From Synergistota bacterium (GTDB taxonomy: Bacteria; Synergistota; GBS-1): 64,000 nucleotides of DNA. This document shows positions 17,508 through 26,949 of this stretch, piece by piece. Position 1 is the first letter of the stretch; each line of letters opens with the position of its first letter. The stretch spans positions 3,528-67,527 of the forward strand of contig JANXBX010000010.1 of assembly GCA_025060595.1 (NCBI GenBank). The letters are read 5' to 3'. The notes under the pieces were generated by a model. It worked only from the letters and a program-made list of their open reading frames with translations. It searched no databases and was not told where the DNA came from. Position numbers and translations under genes: made by a program.

Positions 17508-19848
17508 TTTTAATAAGAGCTATATCTAAAACCTCGTTCATTTTTTCAACGAAGCAGAAGCGAATCTTCTTTCTTATATCTGGAGCAATTTCCAAGGTAT
17601 CTTTCTCATTATCCTTTGGAAGTATAACCACGTTTATACCAGCCCTGTGCGCTGCCAAGACCTTTTCCTTTATTCCTCCAACGGGTAGCACCTTACCCCT
17701 TAAAGTTATTTCACCAGTCATAGCTACATCCTTTCTTACAGGATAACCTGTCAAAACAGAAACCAAGGCAGTAAGCATCGCTACACCTGCAGAAGGCCCA
17801 TCCTTAGGAATAGCTCCCTCAGGAACATGAATGTGAATATCCAGGTTCCTATAAAAATCATCCCTTATACTAAACTCTTTAGCATGACTCCTTATATAGC
17901 TAACGGCTGCCTGTGCCGACTCTTGCATTACATCTCCAAGATTACCGGTAAGCGTCAACTTACCCTTACCTTTCATCGTCACAGCCTCAACCAAAAGTAT
18001 TTCCCCACCTACTTCAGTCCAAGCGAGCCCTGTAGCTATTCCTACCTCGTCCTTTTCCTCAGCAACTCCATATCTAAACTTAGGAGGACCGATATATAGA
18101 TGCAAGTTTTGAGCAGTAACTTTATATTCTTTTTCAGATTTATCCTTGCTCTCAACTATCTTCCTTGCTATCTTTCTACAAATTGAAGCTATCTCTCTTT
18201 CTAAGTTTCTAACGCCTGCCTCCCTTGTATACTCTCTTATGATCTTTTGAATAGCTTGCTCGGTAATCTTAACCTTGTCTTCGCTTAAACCATGCCTTTC
18301 AAGCTGCTTCGGTATAAGGTGCTTTAAGGCTATCATTATCTTTTCTTCTTCCGTATAGCCAGGTATATGAACAACCTCCATCCTGTCTAAAAGAGGCCTC
18401 GGAATAGTATAAGTAACATTAGCCGTTGTTATAAACATGACCTCTGAAAGATCAAAGGGAACCTCAAGGAAGTGATCACTGAAAGAGTGATTCTGCTCAG
18501 GATCCAATACCTCAAGTAAAGCAGCAGCTGGATCTCCTCTAAAATCCACACCTATCTTGTCAACCTCATCAAGGAGAAACACAGGATTTTTAGTACCTGC
18601 TTGCCTTATCTTCTGTATGATTCTTCCCGGAAGAGCTCCTACATAGGTTCTCCTATGCCCTCTTATTTCAGCTTCGTCCCTAACACCGCCAAGAGAAATT
18701 CTAACAAACTTTCTATTTAAGGCTCTAGCTATAGAACGCGCTAAAGACGTTTTTCCAACTCCTGGGGGTCCAACAAAGCATAAGATCTGCCCCCTCATTT
18801 TTTTAGAGAGCTTTCTAACAGCTAAGTACTCCAAGATTCTCTCTTTTACCTTTTCGAGGCCATAATGGTCTTCATCAAGTATTTTAGCAGCTCTATTTAT
18901 ATCAAGCTTATCCTTAGTTCGTTTAGCCCAAGGAAGGGATACCAACCAATCAAGATACGTTCTGACGACTGTCGCCTCAGCTGTCATAGGAGGCATTTTC
19001 TCGAGACGTTTAAGCTCCTGCATAGCCTTTTCCTCAACCTGCGAAGGCATTTTTGCCTCTTTTATCTTCTTAGCATATTCCTCTATCTCTTCAGCAAACT
19101 CATCGGTTCTACCAAGCTCTTTCTGAATAGCCTTTAGCTGTTCTCTTAAGTAATATTCCTTTTGAGTTTGCTCCATCTGCTTTCTAACTTCCTCATGTAT
19201 CTTCTTTTCAAGCTCAAGAACCTCAACCTCTCTAACAAGAAGGGATAAAAGCTTCTTAAGCCTATCTTCTGGAAGAATCGCTTCTAGTATCTGCTGCTTC
19301 TCTTGAAGCTTAATATGCATGTTAGCAGCAATAATGTCAGCTATCCTACCAGCATCGCTCATACTCATAATGGTAATCATTATCTCAGGCGGAACCTTAG
19401 GATGAAGCTTAACATATTTTTCAAATTCGGAAATCACATTTCTTAAAAGAGCCTCTACATTAGGAGAGTAAGGAACCTCTAAAGATATAGGAGTTACTCT
19501 CGCCTCAAAGAAATCATCGGTCCTTAAGATATTATCTATTCTAACCCTCTCCTTACCCTCAACAAGAACCTTAACGGTGTTATCAGGAAGCTTAACCATC
19601 TGATGAATGTGACAAAGCGTCCCTATACTGTAAAGATCCGACGGTTTAGGTTCCTCAACTTTCGGATCTTTCTGTGCTACTATAACTATTAACCTGTTAC
19701 CAAGCATAGCAACCTCAAGAGCCCTTAAAGATTTAGGCCTTCCCACAAAAAGTGGAACAACTATATTTGGAAAAACTATAACGTCTCTTACAGCAAGAAG
19801 AGGCAAAATCTCTTGCATCTTTACTTGTGGCAAAAAACCATCCATCAA
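17464..19848 (-). CDS. lon: ATP-dependent protease Lon
   Basis: The 794-residue protein has the full LonA layout: an N-terminal substrate-binding domain (about residues 10-205, beginning ILPLLAVRDVIVFPN), a coiled-coil linker, the AAA+ module with Walker A GPPGVGKTSLARS and Walker B VFLLDEVDKIG, and the C-terminal protease domain. The protease dyad is visible as the serine in PKDGPSAGVAM and the lysine in GGIKEKVLAAHRAG. It degrades misfolded and regulatory proteins in the cytosol. It follows clpX by 12 bases in a tig-clpP-clpX-lon block. Two adjacent starts (19848 TTG, 19845 ATG) are possible after GGAGGG. Confidence 0.98.
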   Translation of the reverse strand: MMDGFLPQVKMQEILPLLAVRDVIVFPNIVVPLFVGRPKSLRALEVAMLGNRLIVIVAQKDPKVEEPKPSDLYSIGTLCHIHQMVKLPDNTVKVLVEGKERVRIDNILRTDDFFEARVTPISLEVPYSPNVEALLRNVISEFEKYVKLHPKVPPEIMITIMSMSDAGRIADIIAANMHIKLQEKQQILEAILPEDRLKKLLSLLVREVEVLELEKKIHEEVRKQMEQTQKEYYLREQLKAIQKELGRTDEFAEEIEEYAKKIKEAKMPSQVEEKAMQELKRLEKMPPMTAEATVVRTYLDWLVSLPWAKRTKDKLDINRAAKILDEDHYGLEKVKERILEYLAVRKLSKKMRGQILCFVGPPGVGKTSLARSIARALNRKFVRISLGGVRDEAEIRGHRRTYVGALPGRIIQKIRQAGTKNPVFLLDEVDKIGVDFRGDPAAALLEVLDPEQNHSFSDHFLEVPFDLSEVMFITTANVTYTIPRPLLDRMEVVHIPGYTEEEKIMIALKHLIPKQLERHGLSEDKVKITEQAIQKIIREYTREAGVRNLEREIASICRKIARKIVESKDKSEKEYKVTAQNLHLYIGPPKFRYGVAEEKDEVGIATGLAWTEVGGEILLVEAVTMKGKGKLTLTGNLGDVMQESAQAAVSYIRSHAKEFSIRDDFYRNLDIHIHVPEGAIPKDGPSAGVAMLTALVSVLTGYPVRKDVAMTGEITLRGKVLPVGGIKEKVLAAHRAGINVVILPKDNEKDTLEIAPDIRKKIRFCFVEKMNEVLDIALIKNERREEALGQCLSA

Positions 19849-19860
19849 TCTTTATCCCTC

Positions 19861-21153
19861 CTAAGCTAACCTTATAAGGGTATCGCTCACCTCTACACTC
19901 TTTCTCTTTGGAGGACCTTCCAATATCAAAGGAGAGGCTTTCTTCTCTACAGTTTCTTTAGTTATAATGCACTTCCTAACGTTTTCCGAAGAAGGAACTT
20001 CAAACATCACATCCAATAGAATATCCTCAATTATAGCCCTTAAACCGCGAGCCCCTGTTTTAAGCTCTAACGCCTTTTTTGCAATACTTCTTAAGGCATC
20101 CTCTTCGAACTCGAGATCCACACCATCAAGTTCAAATATCTTCTTGTACTGTTTAACAATGGCATTTTTAGGCTCAGTGAGAATCCTAACCAATGCTTCC
20201 TCATCTAAAGGATGCAAGGTAGCAATTATAGGTAACCTTCCTACGAATTCAGGTATCATACCAAACTTAAGAAGATCCTCAGGCATAACCCTCTCAAGAA
20301 TTCTACCTATATCTGTTTCTTCTTCCTTTACAATATCTCTGCCAAAGCCTAAGCTCTTCTTACCGATTCTCCTTCCTATTATCTCCGTAAGACCCTCAAA
20401 AGCTCCACCACATATAAAAAGTATATTAGTAGTATTAACTGGTATAAACTCTTGATAAGGATGTTTCCTCCCTCCTCTTGGAGGAACATGAGCCACAGTC
20501 CCTTCAAGAATTTTAAGTAGAGCTTGTTGAACACCTTCCCCTGAAACATCCCTCGTTATAGAAGGACTATCCCCTTTCCTAGCTATCTTATCTATCTCAT
20601 CTATATATACTATTCCTTTCTCCGCTCTCTTAACATCAAAATCCGCTGCTTGAAGCAACCTAAGAAGAATATCCTCTACATCTTCACCAACATATCCAGC
20701 TTCCGTCAACGTTGTAGCATCAGCTATAGCAAAGGGAACATTGAGCATCTTAGCTAAAGTTTGAGCAAGCAAGGTTTTCCCACAGCCTGTTGGTCCTATT
20801 AAAAGAATATTGCTTTTTTCTATGTTCATGCTAACTTGTTCACCACAATATATTCTCTTGTAATGATTATAAACTGCAACAGAAAGAATCTTTTTTGCCT
20901 TTTCCTGTCCCACAACATAATCATCTAGGAACTTCTTTATCTCCGCAGGCTTAGGCAAAGAAGATCTTATGGCTACTGGCCTGTCGTCTTCCATCTCCGC
21001 ATCAAGGATCTGCTTGCAAAGCTCAACACATTCGTTACATATACTAACACCAGGACCCACTATTATCCTTTTAACCTCCGCTTGGCTCCTGCCACAAAAG
21101 GAGCAAACAAGCTTCTTTTTGTTTTTCTCACTATCCCCTTTAAAAGTTATCAT
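19861..21153 (-). CDS. clpX: ATP-dependent Clp protease ATP-binding subunit ClpX
   Basis: The 430-residue unfoldase has the N-terminal zinc-binding domain with CSFC and CNEC pairs (about residues 17-42), Walker [17 protein letters not shown], Walker [13 protein letters not shown], and the pore and sensor blocks FVGRLP and [10 protein letters not shown]. The IGF-type loop that docks ClpP is recognisable as [13 protein letters not shown]. It feeds substrates to ClpP, whose gene lies four bases upstream. Together with tig and lon this forms a protein quality-control operon. Confidence 0.98.
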   Translation of the reverse strand: MITFKGDSEKNKKKLVCSFCGRSQAEVKRIIVGPGVSICNECVELCKQILDAEMEDDRPVAIRSSLPKPAEIKKFLDDYVVGQEKAKKILSVAVYNHYKRIYCGEQVSMNIEKSNILLIGPTGCGKTLLAQTLAKMLNVPFAIADATTLTEAGYVGEDVEDILLRLLQAADFDVKRAEKGIVYIDEIDKIARKGDSPSITRDVSGEGVQQALLKILEGTVAHVPPRGGRKHPYQEFIPVNTTNILFICGGAFEGLTEIIGRRIGKKSLGFGRDIVKEEETDIGRILERVMPEDLLKFGMIPEFVGRLPIIATLHPLDEEALVRILTEPKNAIVKQYKKIFELDGVDLEFEEDALRSIAKKALELKTGARGLRAIIEDILLDVMFEVPSSENVRKCIITKETVEKKASPLILEGPPKRKSVEVSDTLIRLA

Positions 21154-21157
21154 TTAA

Positions 21158-21739
21158 TCACTTCCTTCTTGTTATCACTTCATCTATTATGCCGTATTCT
21201 TTAGCATCTTCTGAAGTCATGTAGAAATCCCTATCAGTATCCCTCTCTATTCTCTCGAGACTTTGACCCGTATGCTTAACTAATATCTCATTTATTAATG
21301 CTCTGAGTCTCATTATCTCTTTAGCCTGTATATTTATGTCTGTTGCTTGTCCTTGAGCTCCACCAAGGGGCTGATGAAGCATAATACGCGCATGAGGTAA
21401 TGCATAACGCTTTCCTTTCGTTCCAGCAGCCAAAAGAACAGCTGCCATACTCGCTGCTTGCCCTATACATATAGTACATATGTCAGCCTTTATATACTGC
21501 ATAGTATCGTATATGGCAAGTCCAGCTGTAACAAGTCCGCCAGGACTATTTATATACACATATATATCCTTTTTGGGATCTTCCGCTTCAAGAAATAGAA
21601 GTTGAGCAACGACTATATTTGCCACGTTATCATCTATAGGTTCTCCAATAAATATAATCCTGTCCTTTAATAACCGAGAGTAAATATCATAAGCTCTTTC
21701 TCCCCTATGAGTCTGCTCTATCACTACTGGGATCAACAT
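21158..21739 (-). CDS. clpP: ATP-dependent Clp protease proteolytic subunit
   Basis: The 193-residue serine protease has the typical N-terminus [20 protein letters not shown], which decides for the ATG at 21739 rather than a GTG five codons upstream. The catalytic serine is in [14 protein letters not shown] and the histidine in [11 protein letters not shown]; the aspartate follows in the ERDTDRDFY region. It forms the double-ring chamber that works with ClpX. The frame overlaps the end of tig by about 35 bases, so translation is probably coupled. Confidence 0.98.
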   Translation of the reverse strand: MLIPVVIEQTHRGERAYDIYSRLLKDRIIFIGEPIDDNVANIVVAQLLFLEAEDPKKDIYVYINSPGGLVTAGLAIYDTMQYIKADICTICIGQAASMAAVLLAAGTKGKRYALPHARIMLHQPLGGAQGQATDINIQAKEIMRLRALINEILVKHTGQSLERIERDTDRDFYMTSEDAKEYGIIDEVITRRK

Positions 21740-22967
21740 TTCCCCTTTTTTCACCTCTTCCCTTGATATACTCTATGATTCTATTAATAGCTTTCCTTCT
21801 TATTATATCACTCCTGAGAATCTCCACTCTCTCTTTATCTCCCCAAAAAGCTTTCACCTTCTCATAAGGAACATTATTTTCGCTAGCTATTCTTCGAAGT
21901 TCTTCTTCTAATTCTCCATCAGTTATAAATATTCCCTCCTTTTCAGCGACCGCATCAAGAACGAACTCCCTTTTTAATCTCCTCTCAGCACGCTCTCTAT
22001 AATATTCGTTAATCTTATCCTCTGTTATTCCTATTCTCTTTAAAAACTCTTCCAAAGTCATACCATATTCCTTAGATCTTTCCGCATCTTTCTCCTTAAG
22101 ATACTCCATTTCCTCAACAAGGGCCTCCTCAGGAACTTCCAACTGAGACAGCTCTACTAATTTATCTAAAACCCTTTCCCTAAAGTTGTTCTCAGCTTTT
22201 CTTTTAAGTTCTTCCTCAAGCGCCTTTCTTACGGCATCTTTAAACTCCTCCAAGCTTCCAAAACCCAAGGAGGACGCAAAGGAATCATCAAGCTCTGGTA
22301 GCTTCCTCTCCATTATATCCAATATTCTTATTGTAAACCTATCTCCTTTAATTTCAAGTTCCCTCTCATCACCAACATCTGATCCTTCAAGAGCGTCCTT
22401 GATTTCCTCGCTTATAAAAATTTGAACTTTTTTCCACTCCCCGCTTTCCTTATCTTTTAACTCCACATGAAGTATATCCCCTACCTTTGCCTTTCTATCT
22501 TTTACTTTCTCAAAGTTAGCAAAGCGTTCCTGATAATCCCTCAAAATTCTATTCACCATATCTTCGGTAACTTCTACCTTCTCTTCTTGGACATCTATAT
22601 CATCATAATTACCCAGCTTAACCTCTGGTTTTAAAACAAGATCAACAGTAAAGATAAGAGATTTCCCTTCCTCAATCTGATTGAATGATAAACGAGGCCT
22701 TGCTATGGGATTAAGTCCAAGCTCTTTTAAGGCCTCTTCGTAAGCATGTGGAGCTAAATCTTGAATAGCCTCGTCATAAATAACCTTTTTACCATAAACA
22801 GCTTCAAAAACTTTCCTTGGAACCATACCTTTTCTAAAACCAGGAATATCAGCATTCCTAACAAGCTTTTTAAAAGCTCTATCTACAGCTTGAGAGAACG
22901 CTTCAGCCGGAATTTCAATCTTTACACGTGCATGATGCTTTTCCTTACCCAATATTTCAGCTTTCAT
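21705..22967 (-). CDS. tig: Trigger factor (ribosome-associated chaperone and peptidyl-prolyl isomerase)
   Basis: The 420-residue protein has the ribosome-docking signature in the N-terminal domain ([18 protein letters not shown], about residues 38-55), a central FKBP-type isomerase domain ([16 protein letters not shown] onward) and a long charged C-terminal chaperone domain. Length is slightly under the E. coli protein. It binds nascent chains at the ribosome exit. The ATG at 22967 follows GAGGAGGG. A hairpin terminator lies between it and the tRNA genes and I see no clear promoter between the two, so expression may depend partly on read-through from the tRNA operon. Confidence 0.95.
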   Translation of the reverse strand: MKAEILGKEKHHARVKIEIPAEAFSQAVDRAFKKLVRNADIPGFRKGMVPRKVFEAVYGKKVIYDEAIQDLAPHAYEEALKELGLNPIARPRLSFNQIEEGKSLIFTVDLVLKPEVKLGNYDDIDVQEEKVEVTEDMVNRILRDYQERFANFEKVKDRKAKVGDILHVELKDKESGEWKKVQIFISEEIKDALEGSDVGDERELEIKGDRFTIRILDIMERKLPELDDSFASSLGFGSLEEFKDAVRKALEEELKRKAENNFRERVLDKLVELSQLEVPEEALVEEMEYLKEKDAERSKEYGMTLEEFLKRIGITEDKINEYYRERAERRLKREFVLDAVAEKEGIFITDGELEEELRRIASENNVPYEKVKAFWGDKERVEILRSDIIRRKAINRIIEYIKGRGEKRGNVDPSSDRADS

Positions 22968-22999
22968 AATTTTCCCTCCTCAGATAAAATTAAATATTA

Positions 23000-23030
23000 A
23001 AAGGATGCTTCTTAAAAAGAAGCATCCTTT
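23000..23030 (-). terminator. Intrinsic terminator between tRNA-Leu and tig
   Basis: A perfect 14-base-pair stem (AAAGGATGCTTCTT and its complement) with a three-base loop lies 28 bases after the encoded CCA of tRNA-Leu. On the minus strand the 3' arm continues into a T-rich stretch (CCTTTTAATATTTAATTTT). It should end most tRNA transcripts before tig. Confidence 0.8.
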
Positions 23031-23058
23031 CTCTTAAACCTAAAAAATACTCTCTTAC

Positions 23059-23145
23059 TGGTGCGAGAGGCGGGATTTGAACCCGCACGGCTTTTCGCCA
23101 CTGGATCCTAAGTCCAGCGCGTCTGCCAAGTTCCGCCACTCTCGC
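23059..23145 (-). tRNA. tRNA-Leu (anticodon TAG)
   Basis: The minus strand folds as a class II tRNA: acceptor GCGAGAG paired with CTCTCGC, anticodon loop CTTAGGA with TAG, a long variable arm (TGGCGAAAAGCC region), T-arm GGTTCAAATCC, discriminator A and an encoded CCA. The long variable arm and anticodon both indicate leucine (codon CUA). It is the last tRNA of the six-gene array. Confidence 0.97.
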
Positions 23146-23179
23146 AAAATCTATCAGAAAGGAATAATAAAAGTCAATA

Positions 23180-23257
23180 TGGTGGGTCGTGCAGGACTCG
23201 AACCTGCAACCCCCTGATTAAGAGTCAGGTGCTCTATCCTGTTAGAGCTAACGACCC
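23180..23257 (-). tRNA. tRNA-Lys (anticodon CTT)
   Basis: The acceptor GGGTCGT pairs with ACGACCC, followed by discriminator A and encoded CCA. The anticodon stem encloses CTCTTAA, giving anticodon CTT (codon AAG). The T-arm GGTTCGAGTCC is canonical. This is the AAG-reading isoacceptor, not the TTT species that also reads AAA. Confidence 0.97.
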
Positions 23258-23276
23258 ACCCACCTAATTTAGAAGA

Positions 23277-23354
23277 TGGGGTGAACGAGGGGACTCGAAC
23301 CCCCAACCCCCAGGTCCACAGCCTGGTGCTCTAACCACTTGAGCTACGTTCACC
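23277..23354 (-). tRNA. tRNA-His (anticodon GTG)
   Basis: The acceptor GTGAACG pairs with CGTTCAC, with discriminator C and encoded CCA. The loop CTGTGGA gives anticodon GTG. A G at 23354 can pair with the discriminator C, so the extra 5' G that marks tRNA-His is encoded in the gene. Confidence 0.97.
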
Positions 23355-23375
23355 ATAAAAAAAATTTATCAAATA

Positions 23376-23452
23376 TGGCGCGCCTGGGGAGACTCGAACT
23401 CCCAGCCTACGGATTAGAAGTCCGTTGCTCTATCCTGTTGAGCTACAGGCGC
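23376..23452 (-). tRNA. tRNA-Arg (anticodon TCT)
   Basis: The acceptor GCGCCTG pairs with CAGGCGC, with discriminator G and encoded CCA. The loop CTTCTAA gives anticodon TCT, which reads AGA and AGG. These are the dominant arginine codons in the protein genes of this AT-rich window. The T-arm GGTTCGA-type sequence (AGTTCGAGTCT) is intact. Confidence 0.97.
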
Positions 23453-23463
23453 ACCTTTCTTTC

Positions 23464-23540
23464 TGGAGCGGGAAACGGGATTCGAACCCGCGACCCTCGG
23501 CTTGGAAGGCCGATGCTCTAGCCACCTGAGCTATTCCCGC
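23464..23540 (-). tRNA. tRNA-Gly (anticodon TCC)
   Basis: The acceptor GCGGGAA pairs with TTCCCGC, with discriminator T and encoded CCA. The loop CTTCCAA gives anticodon TCC (codons GGA and GGG). D- and T-arms are canonical. Confidence 0.97.
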
Positions 23541-23554
23541 CCACTTAAAGAAAA

Positions 23555-23632
23555 TGGTCGGGGCGAAAGGATTCGAACCTTCGGCCCCCTGCTCCCAAAG
23601 CAGGTGCGCTAACCAAACTGCGCCACGCCCCG
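23555..23632 (-). tRNA. tRNA-Pro (anticodon TGG)
   Basis: The acceptor CGGGGCG pairs with CGCCCCG, with discriminator A and encoded CCA. The loop TTTGGGA gives anticodon TGG (codons CCA and CCG, with wobble). It is the first gene of the array and lies nine bases after the -10 box of a strong promoter. Confidence 0.97.
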
Positions 23633-23641
23633 CCGCTCTAT

Positions 23642-23670
23642 ATTCTATCATGGCAACTATACTTAGTCAA
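23642..23670 (-). promoter_or_regulatory. Sigma-70-type promoter of the tRNA array
   Basis: On the minus strand TTGACT (23665-23670) and TAGAAT (23642-23647) are separated by 17 bases, and transcription would begin only a few bases before tRNA-Pro. This is a near-consensus promoter in the right place for a stable-RNA operon. Confidence 0.85.
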
Positions 23671-23752
23671 TATATTGTTGAGCTCAGACAATCTAACATC
23701 TTTCCCAAGAGGAAATCTATACAAATACTATCCTTTAGTATAAAATTGAGCT

Positions 23753-24724
23753 ATGACTGGCAAAGTTAAAAGCCCAATGTATGGACTCCTAGTGATCTTG
23801 GGAGCTATCATAACAGGTGGTACTCTAGGTTACACACTTATAGAAGGATGGACACTATTCGACTCACTATACATGACAGTTATAACTATAACAACTACAG
23901 GATATAAAGAGGTTGGAGAGCTATCTATAGCTGGAAAGGTTTTCTCCATGATACTTATGTTTCTCGGAATAGGAGTTTTCTTTTACACCCTTAATACAAT
24001 CATTCCCATAGTTATAGAAAGAAGAGAAGAGAGGTGGAGAAATCTGTTAAAAAGGATGGAAAACCATTGCATAGTGTGCGGTTTTGGGAGAACAGGACAC
24101 GAGATAGCAAAAAAGCTTCCTAAAGAAAACCTTGTAATAGTAGATAACGACATCAATAAGATAACTATAGCGAGAGAGCTTGGCTTAATCGCAATCCATG
24201 GAGACTCCACTGAAGAAGAAGTGCTTGAAATGGCCGGTGTAAACAAAGCTAAAACCCTTATAGCGTGTACTGATAAGGATTCCTCAAACGCCTTTACTAT
24301 TATAATAGCTAAAGATCTAAACCCTAAAATCCATACCATAGCCGTCTTAAGAAATCCCTCTGGGAAAAGCAAGCTGAAAAGAGCTGGAGTAGATTTAATA
24401 CTTTCACCATATGAAGATATAGCGAGAAAGGTGAGCATTGCCATACAAAACCCTGAACTAGCAGACTTTATAGAAATAGCAAGCAAAAAGGAAAGCTTAA
24501 TTATTAGAAAGATAGAGTTACTGAAAACCCCGCTTATAGGAAAGAGCCTTGAAGAAATAGACCTGAGAAAGAAAACAGGCTGTACCGTAATAGCCATAGA
24601 AAGAAACGGAGATATCTTCTTGCCAAACCCTAAAACCTCTCTTAAAGAGGGAGATATAATTTACATTATTGGAAGCGAGGGAGAGCTCTGCAACCTTAGA
24701 GAAATACTTTCTGATTCTTTATAA
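23753..24724 (+). CDS. Two-TM potassium channel with RCK (TrkA-N/TrkA-C) domain
   Basis: The 323-residue protein has the MthK-like layout: TM1 (about residues 8-28), pore helix and filter ITTTGYKEVG (about residues 46-56), TM2 (about 62-85), then a cytoplasmic RCK domain with the Rossmann loop CIVCGFGRTGHEIAKKL, VDND and AIHGDSTEEEVL, and a C-terminal TrkA-C region ending IIYIIGSEGEL. It should conduct K+ under control of a nucleotide or ion bound by the RCK ring. The filter has GYKE where most channels have GYGD. A possible -10 (TATAAA) lies just upstream, but no clear binding site precedes the ATG. It converges on rmuC with a six-base overlap. Confidence 0.9.
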   Translation: MTGKVKSPMYGLLVILGAIITGGTLGYTLIEGWTLFDSLYMTVITITTTGYKEVGELSIAGKVFSMILMFLGIGVFFYTLNTIIPIVIERREERWRNLLKRMENHCIVCGFGRTGHEIAKKLPKENLVIVDNDINKITIARELGLIAIHGDSTEEEVLEMAGVNKAKTLIACTDKDSSNAFTIIIAKDLNPKIHTIAVLRNPSGKSKLKRAGVDLILSPYEDIARKVSIAIQNPELADFIEIASKKESLIIRKIELLKTPLIGKSLEEIDLRKKTGCTVIAIERNGDIFLPNPKTSLKEGDIIYIIGSEGELCNLREILSDSL

Positions 24725-25597
24725 ACCCTTGCTTAATCTATCCAACCTATCCCTTAGTTCCCTATAAGATATATCTATCTCTCCGGCCTTATTCCATAGA
24801 TTTCTGAGATGAGTATCATAAAATATCCTCCATTTCTCATCAAGCCTTTTAAAGCTATCAGCGAGTGCTTCTAGTTCCTCTTTTATTTTCTCCGCCCTTT
24901 CTGAAAGTCTTCTTGCTTGAACACCCGCCTTTATTAGTTCAACTTTATGCGATAGTGTCAGAGGAGAAACAACATGAACTCCCTTTTTTATAAATTCCCT
25001 AAGAAGATCAAAGGCCTCATTAATCAAGAACCAATATATTGACTCCGAAGGAATATAAACAAAAGCATAAGGAGCCGTTCCAAACTCCGGATTAATATAG
25101 TCTTTTTCTATCTTACTTAAATGCATTTTAACATCGTTCAAGAACCTTCTCTTATATTCCTCTTTATCCCTTAGATCAGTTACTTCCTTCATCCTGATAT
25201 AATTATCAAGTGGGAATTTTGAGTCAATGCATATGATTCCCTCAGTAGATTTAATATAGGCATCCGGTATTTTACCAGCAAAAATCCTTTCTCTTATTCC
25301 AAACATATCTGGTGGAAGCTGATCAGATAGAATCCCCTCTAAAGCGATCTCTCCTAGGGATCCCCTCTCCTGAGGAACTCGTAGAGCCCTTTCAAAAAAC
25401 TTAGATATTTCCTGAAGCTGTTTTAAATGAACGCCTATTTCCCCTATAGCTCTTTCAAACCCCGTATCACGCCAAAGCCTATAAAAAGCCTTCTCAAGCT
25501 CAGCTACTTTATCTTCTTTTTTAATCATAAGAAAGACCGCTAACATAACGATTTGAAGTATAACTATCGATATTAAAATATACTCCTGCTTCGTCAT
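24719..25597 (-). CDS. rmuC: RmuC-family DNA recombination protein
   Basis: The protein (292 residues from the ATG at 25597) has an N-terminal membrane segment (about residues 5-23), a coiled-coil stretch, and the RmuC domain with ICIDSKFPLDNYIRM, YAFVYIPSESIYWFL and HVVSPLTLSHKVELIKAG. RmuC proteins limit inversions at short inverted repeats and carry a nuclease-like fold; here the IDSKFP strand is intact. It is shorter than E. coli RmuC, mainly in the coiled coil. The ATG at 25597 follows GGAG better than the TTG four codons upstream. It overlaps the HD-GYP gene. Confidence 0.88.
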   Translation of the reverse strand: MTKQEYILISIVILQIVMLAVFLMIKKEDKVAELEKAFYRLWRDTGFERAIGEIGVHLKQLQEISKFFERALRVPQERGSLGEIALEGILSDQLPPDMFGIRERIFAGKIPDAYIKSTEGIICIDSKFPLDNYIRMKEVTDLRDKEEYKRRFLNDVKMHLSKIEKDYINPEFGTAPYAFVYIPSESIYWFLINEAFDLLREFIKKGVHVVSPLTLSHKVELIKAGVQARRLSERAEKIKEELEALADSFKRLDEKWRIFYDTHLRNLWNKAGEIDISYRELRDRLDRLSKGL

Positions 25598-26877
25598 TCT
25601 CCACTCCAAAAGCTCTCGTATATATAAGAAGCTTCTTTTTGCATTATTCTTCTATGCTCATCTATCTCTTCTAAGTTAAGTTTAAGAACCTCAAAGGTAT
25701 CAGAACAAAGTTTCCCCTCTAAAACCATCTCTTCCATTATATTTAATGCTGAAATAGGATCCATCGATTCTCTGTAAGGGCGATCTTCGGTCAAAGCAGT
25801 ATATATATCTGCAAAGATCATTATTATAGAACCCAAAGGAATGTTTTCCTTCTTAATATGAAAAGGATATCCACTACCATCAATTTTTTCATGATGTAGA
25901 GCTCCCCATGCATTTATTAGTTCAAATCCCTCTATGCTTTCTAAAATTCTATAAGTGTAAAAGGGGTGTTTTTTAATTAAATTATACTCCTCCTCTGTAA
26001 GTTTTCTTGGAACTTCAAGAATGCTCAAAGGAACAGCCAGTTTACCAATATCGTGAAGATAACCTGCAACCCTAATCAAATTTTTCTCCAATATAGAGAA
26101 CTTATAAAGCTCAGCAAGTTTTTCTGCAACAGCAGCTACTCCTGCTGAATGCGTAGCTGTAAATCTACTTCTAAAGTCTATTATATGAGAAAAGAGCTTC
26201 GCAAGATCGTTTAAAGTTTTATCATCAAGAAATATAGATGAAACGCCAATGTAACTATAAATGGTATTATTTAGATGCTTTGACGAAAGATCAAACCAAA
26301 AATACTCTTTATAAGAAAGTTCCATAAAAGCATCCACAGCCTCTGGATGAAAAACCTTTCCCCGTAAATCTTTAATCCTTTCTCTTATACTTTTAGCCTG
26401 CTGAAGAACATCCCCATCAGAGTGAAATAAGGTATCAATTCTGTCAGCCAAGTGGATTATGTGACTTTCTAAAGGAATTCTATCACCTTCGCTTTCCTGA
26501 TTTTGGCCATAATCCCAGCTGTGGTGATGAAACTTAACTATCCTAGCTATATGGTAGAAAGGTTCAAACAGCTTCAATAATTTAAAACCATTTTTAGCAT
26601 GGTGATAAATTCCAGGACTATAAATTGACTCAAACTTCAAGGCCTCAAGCCTCTCCTTAACGGATAAGGCCCCTATGTCATGCAAAGCTCCCGCCAAAAA
26701 TATTGCTTCTCTATCTTGATAGGGCAAACCCATAACCTTAGCTATCTCGTAAGCTGAGTAAGCGACCCTTATATGATGATTAAAGACAGCCGGGCTCACA
26801 AGATCAACAGCGGTAGAAAGGGGAAATATGACCTTAAAAATAGGCAATTTAATACCGCCCTTAGGAACAAGATACAC
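25594..26877 (-). CDS. Tandem HD / HD-GYP domain protein (probable c-di-GMP phosphodiesterase)
   Basis: The 427-residue protein has two HD-superfamily modules. The first (about residues 30-190) has NHHIRVAY, LHDIGALS and FHHHSW. The second (about residues 235-410) has the full HD-GYP set: HSAGVAAVA, GYLHDIGKLAVP, HHEKIDGSGYP and FADIYTALTEDRPYR. The GYP motif and HDxGK indicate hydrolysis of c-di-GMP. No membrane segment is seen, so it is cytosolic. Start is a GTG at 26877, ten bases after AAGGAGG. Together with the two GGDEF proteins in this window it suggests active c-di-GMP signalling. Confidence 0.88.
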   Translation of the reverse strand: MYLVPKGGIKLPIFKVIFPLSTAVDLVSPAVFNHHIRVAYSAYEIAKVMGLPYQDREAIFLAGALHDIGALSVKERLEALKFESIYSPGIYHHAKNGFKLLKLFEPFYHIARIVKFHHHSWDYGQNQESEGDRIPLESHIIHLADRIDTLFHSDGDVLQQAKSIRERIKDLRGKVFHPEAVDAFMELSYKEYFWFDLSSKHLNNTIYSYIGVSSIFLDDKTLNDLAKLFSHIIDFRSRFTATHSAGVAAVAEKLAELYKFSILEKNLIRVAGYLHDIGKLAVPLSILEVPRKLTEEEYNLIKKHPFYTYRILESIEGFELINAWGALHHEKIDGSGYPFHIKKENIPLGSIIMIFADIYTALTEDRPYRESMDPISALNIMEEMVLEGKLCSDTFEVLKLNLEEIDEHRRIMQKEASYIYESFWSGE

Positions 26878-26949
26878 CCTTTTAACGCCTCCTTCACATC
26901 TTAATATTTTAAAACTACTTTATTTCCTAAAAACAATATGCTTTCACTT

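Noticed and set aside
19967-20455. A 162-codon open frame on the plus strand
   Set aside because: It lies entirely opposite clpX, is Ser/Leu/Ile-rich as expected for an antisense shadow, and has no family motif or binding site.
23180-23270. Repeated CCCACC near the tRNA-Lys 5' end as an attachment site
   Set aside because: The short repeat is explained by the acceptor sequence and chance; no element borders it.
23339-23769. Short open frames across the tRNA array
   Set aside because: They translate tRNA genes; peptides such as [10 protein letters not shown] are known artefacts of tRNA sequence.
23983-24597. A 204-codon open frame on the minus strand
   Set aside because: It is the complement of the RCK channel gene, whose motifs are unmistakable; the antisense product is low-complexity and Ser/Phe/Ile-rich.
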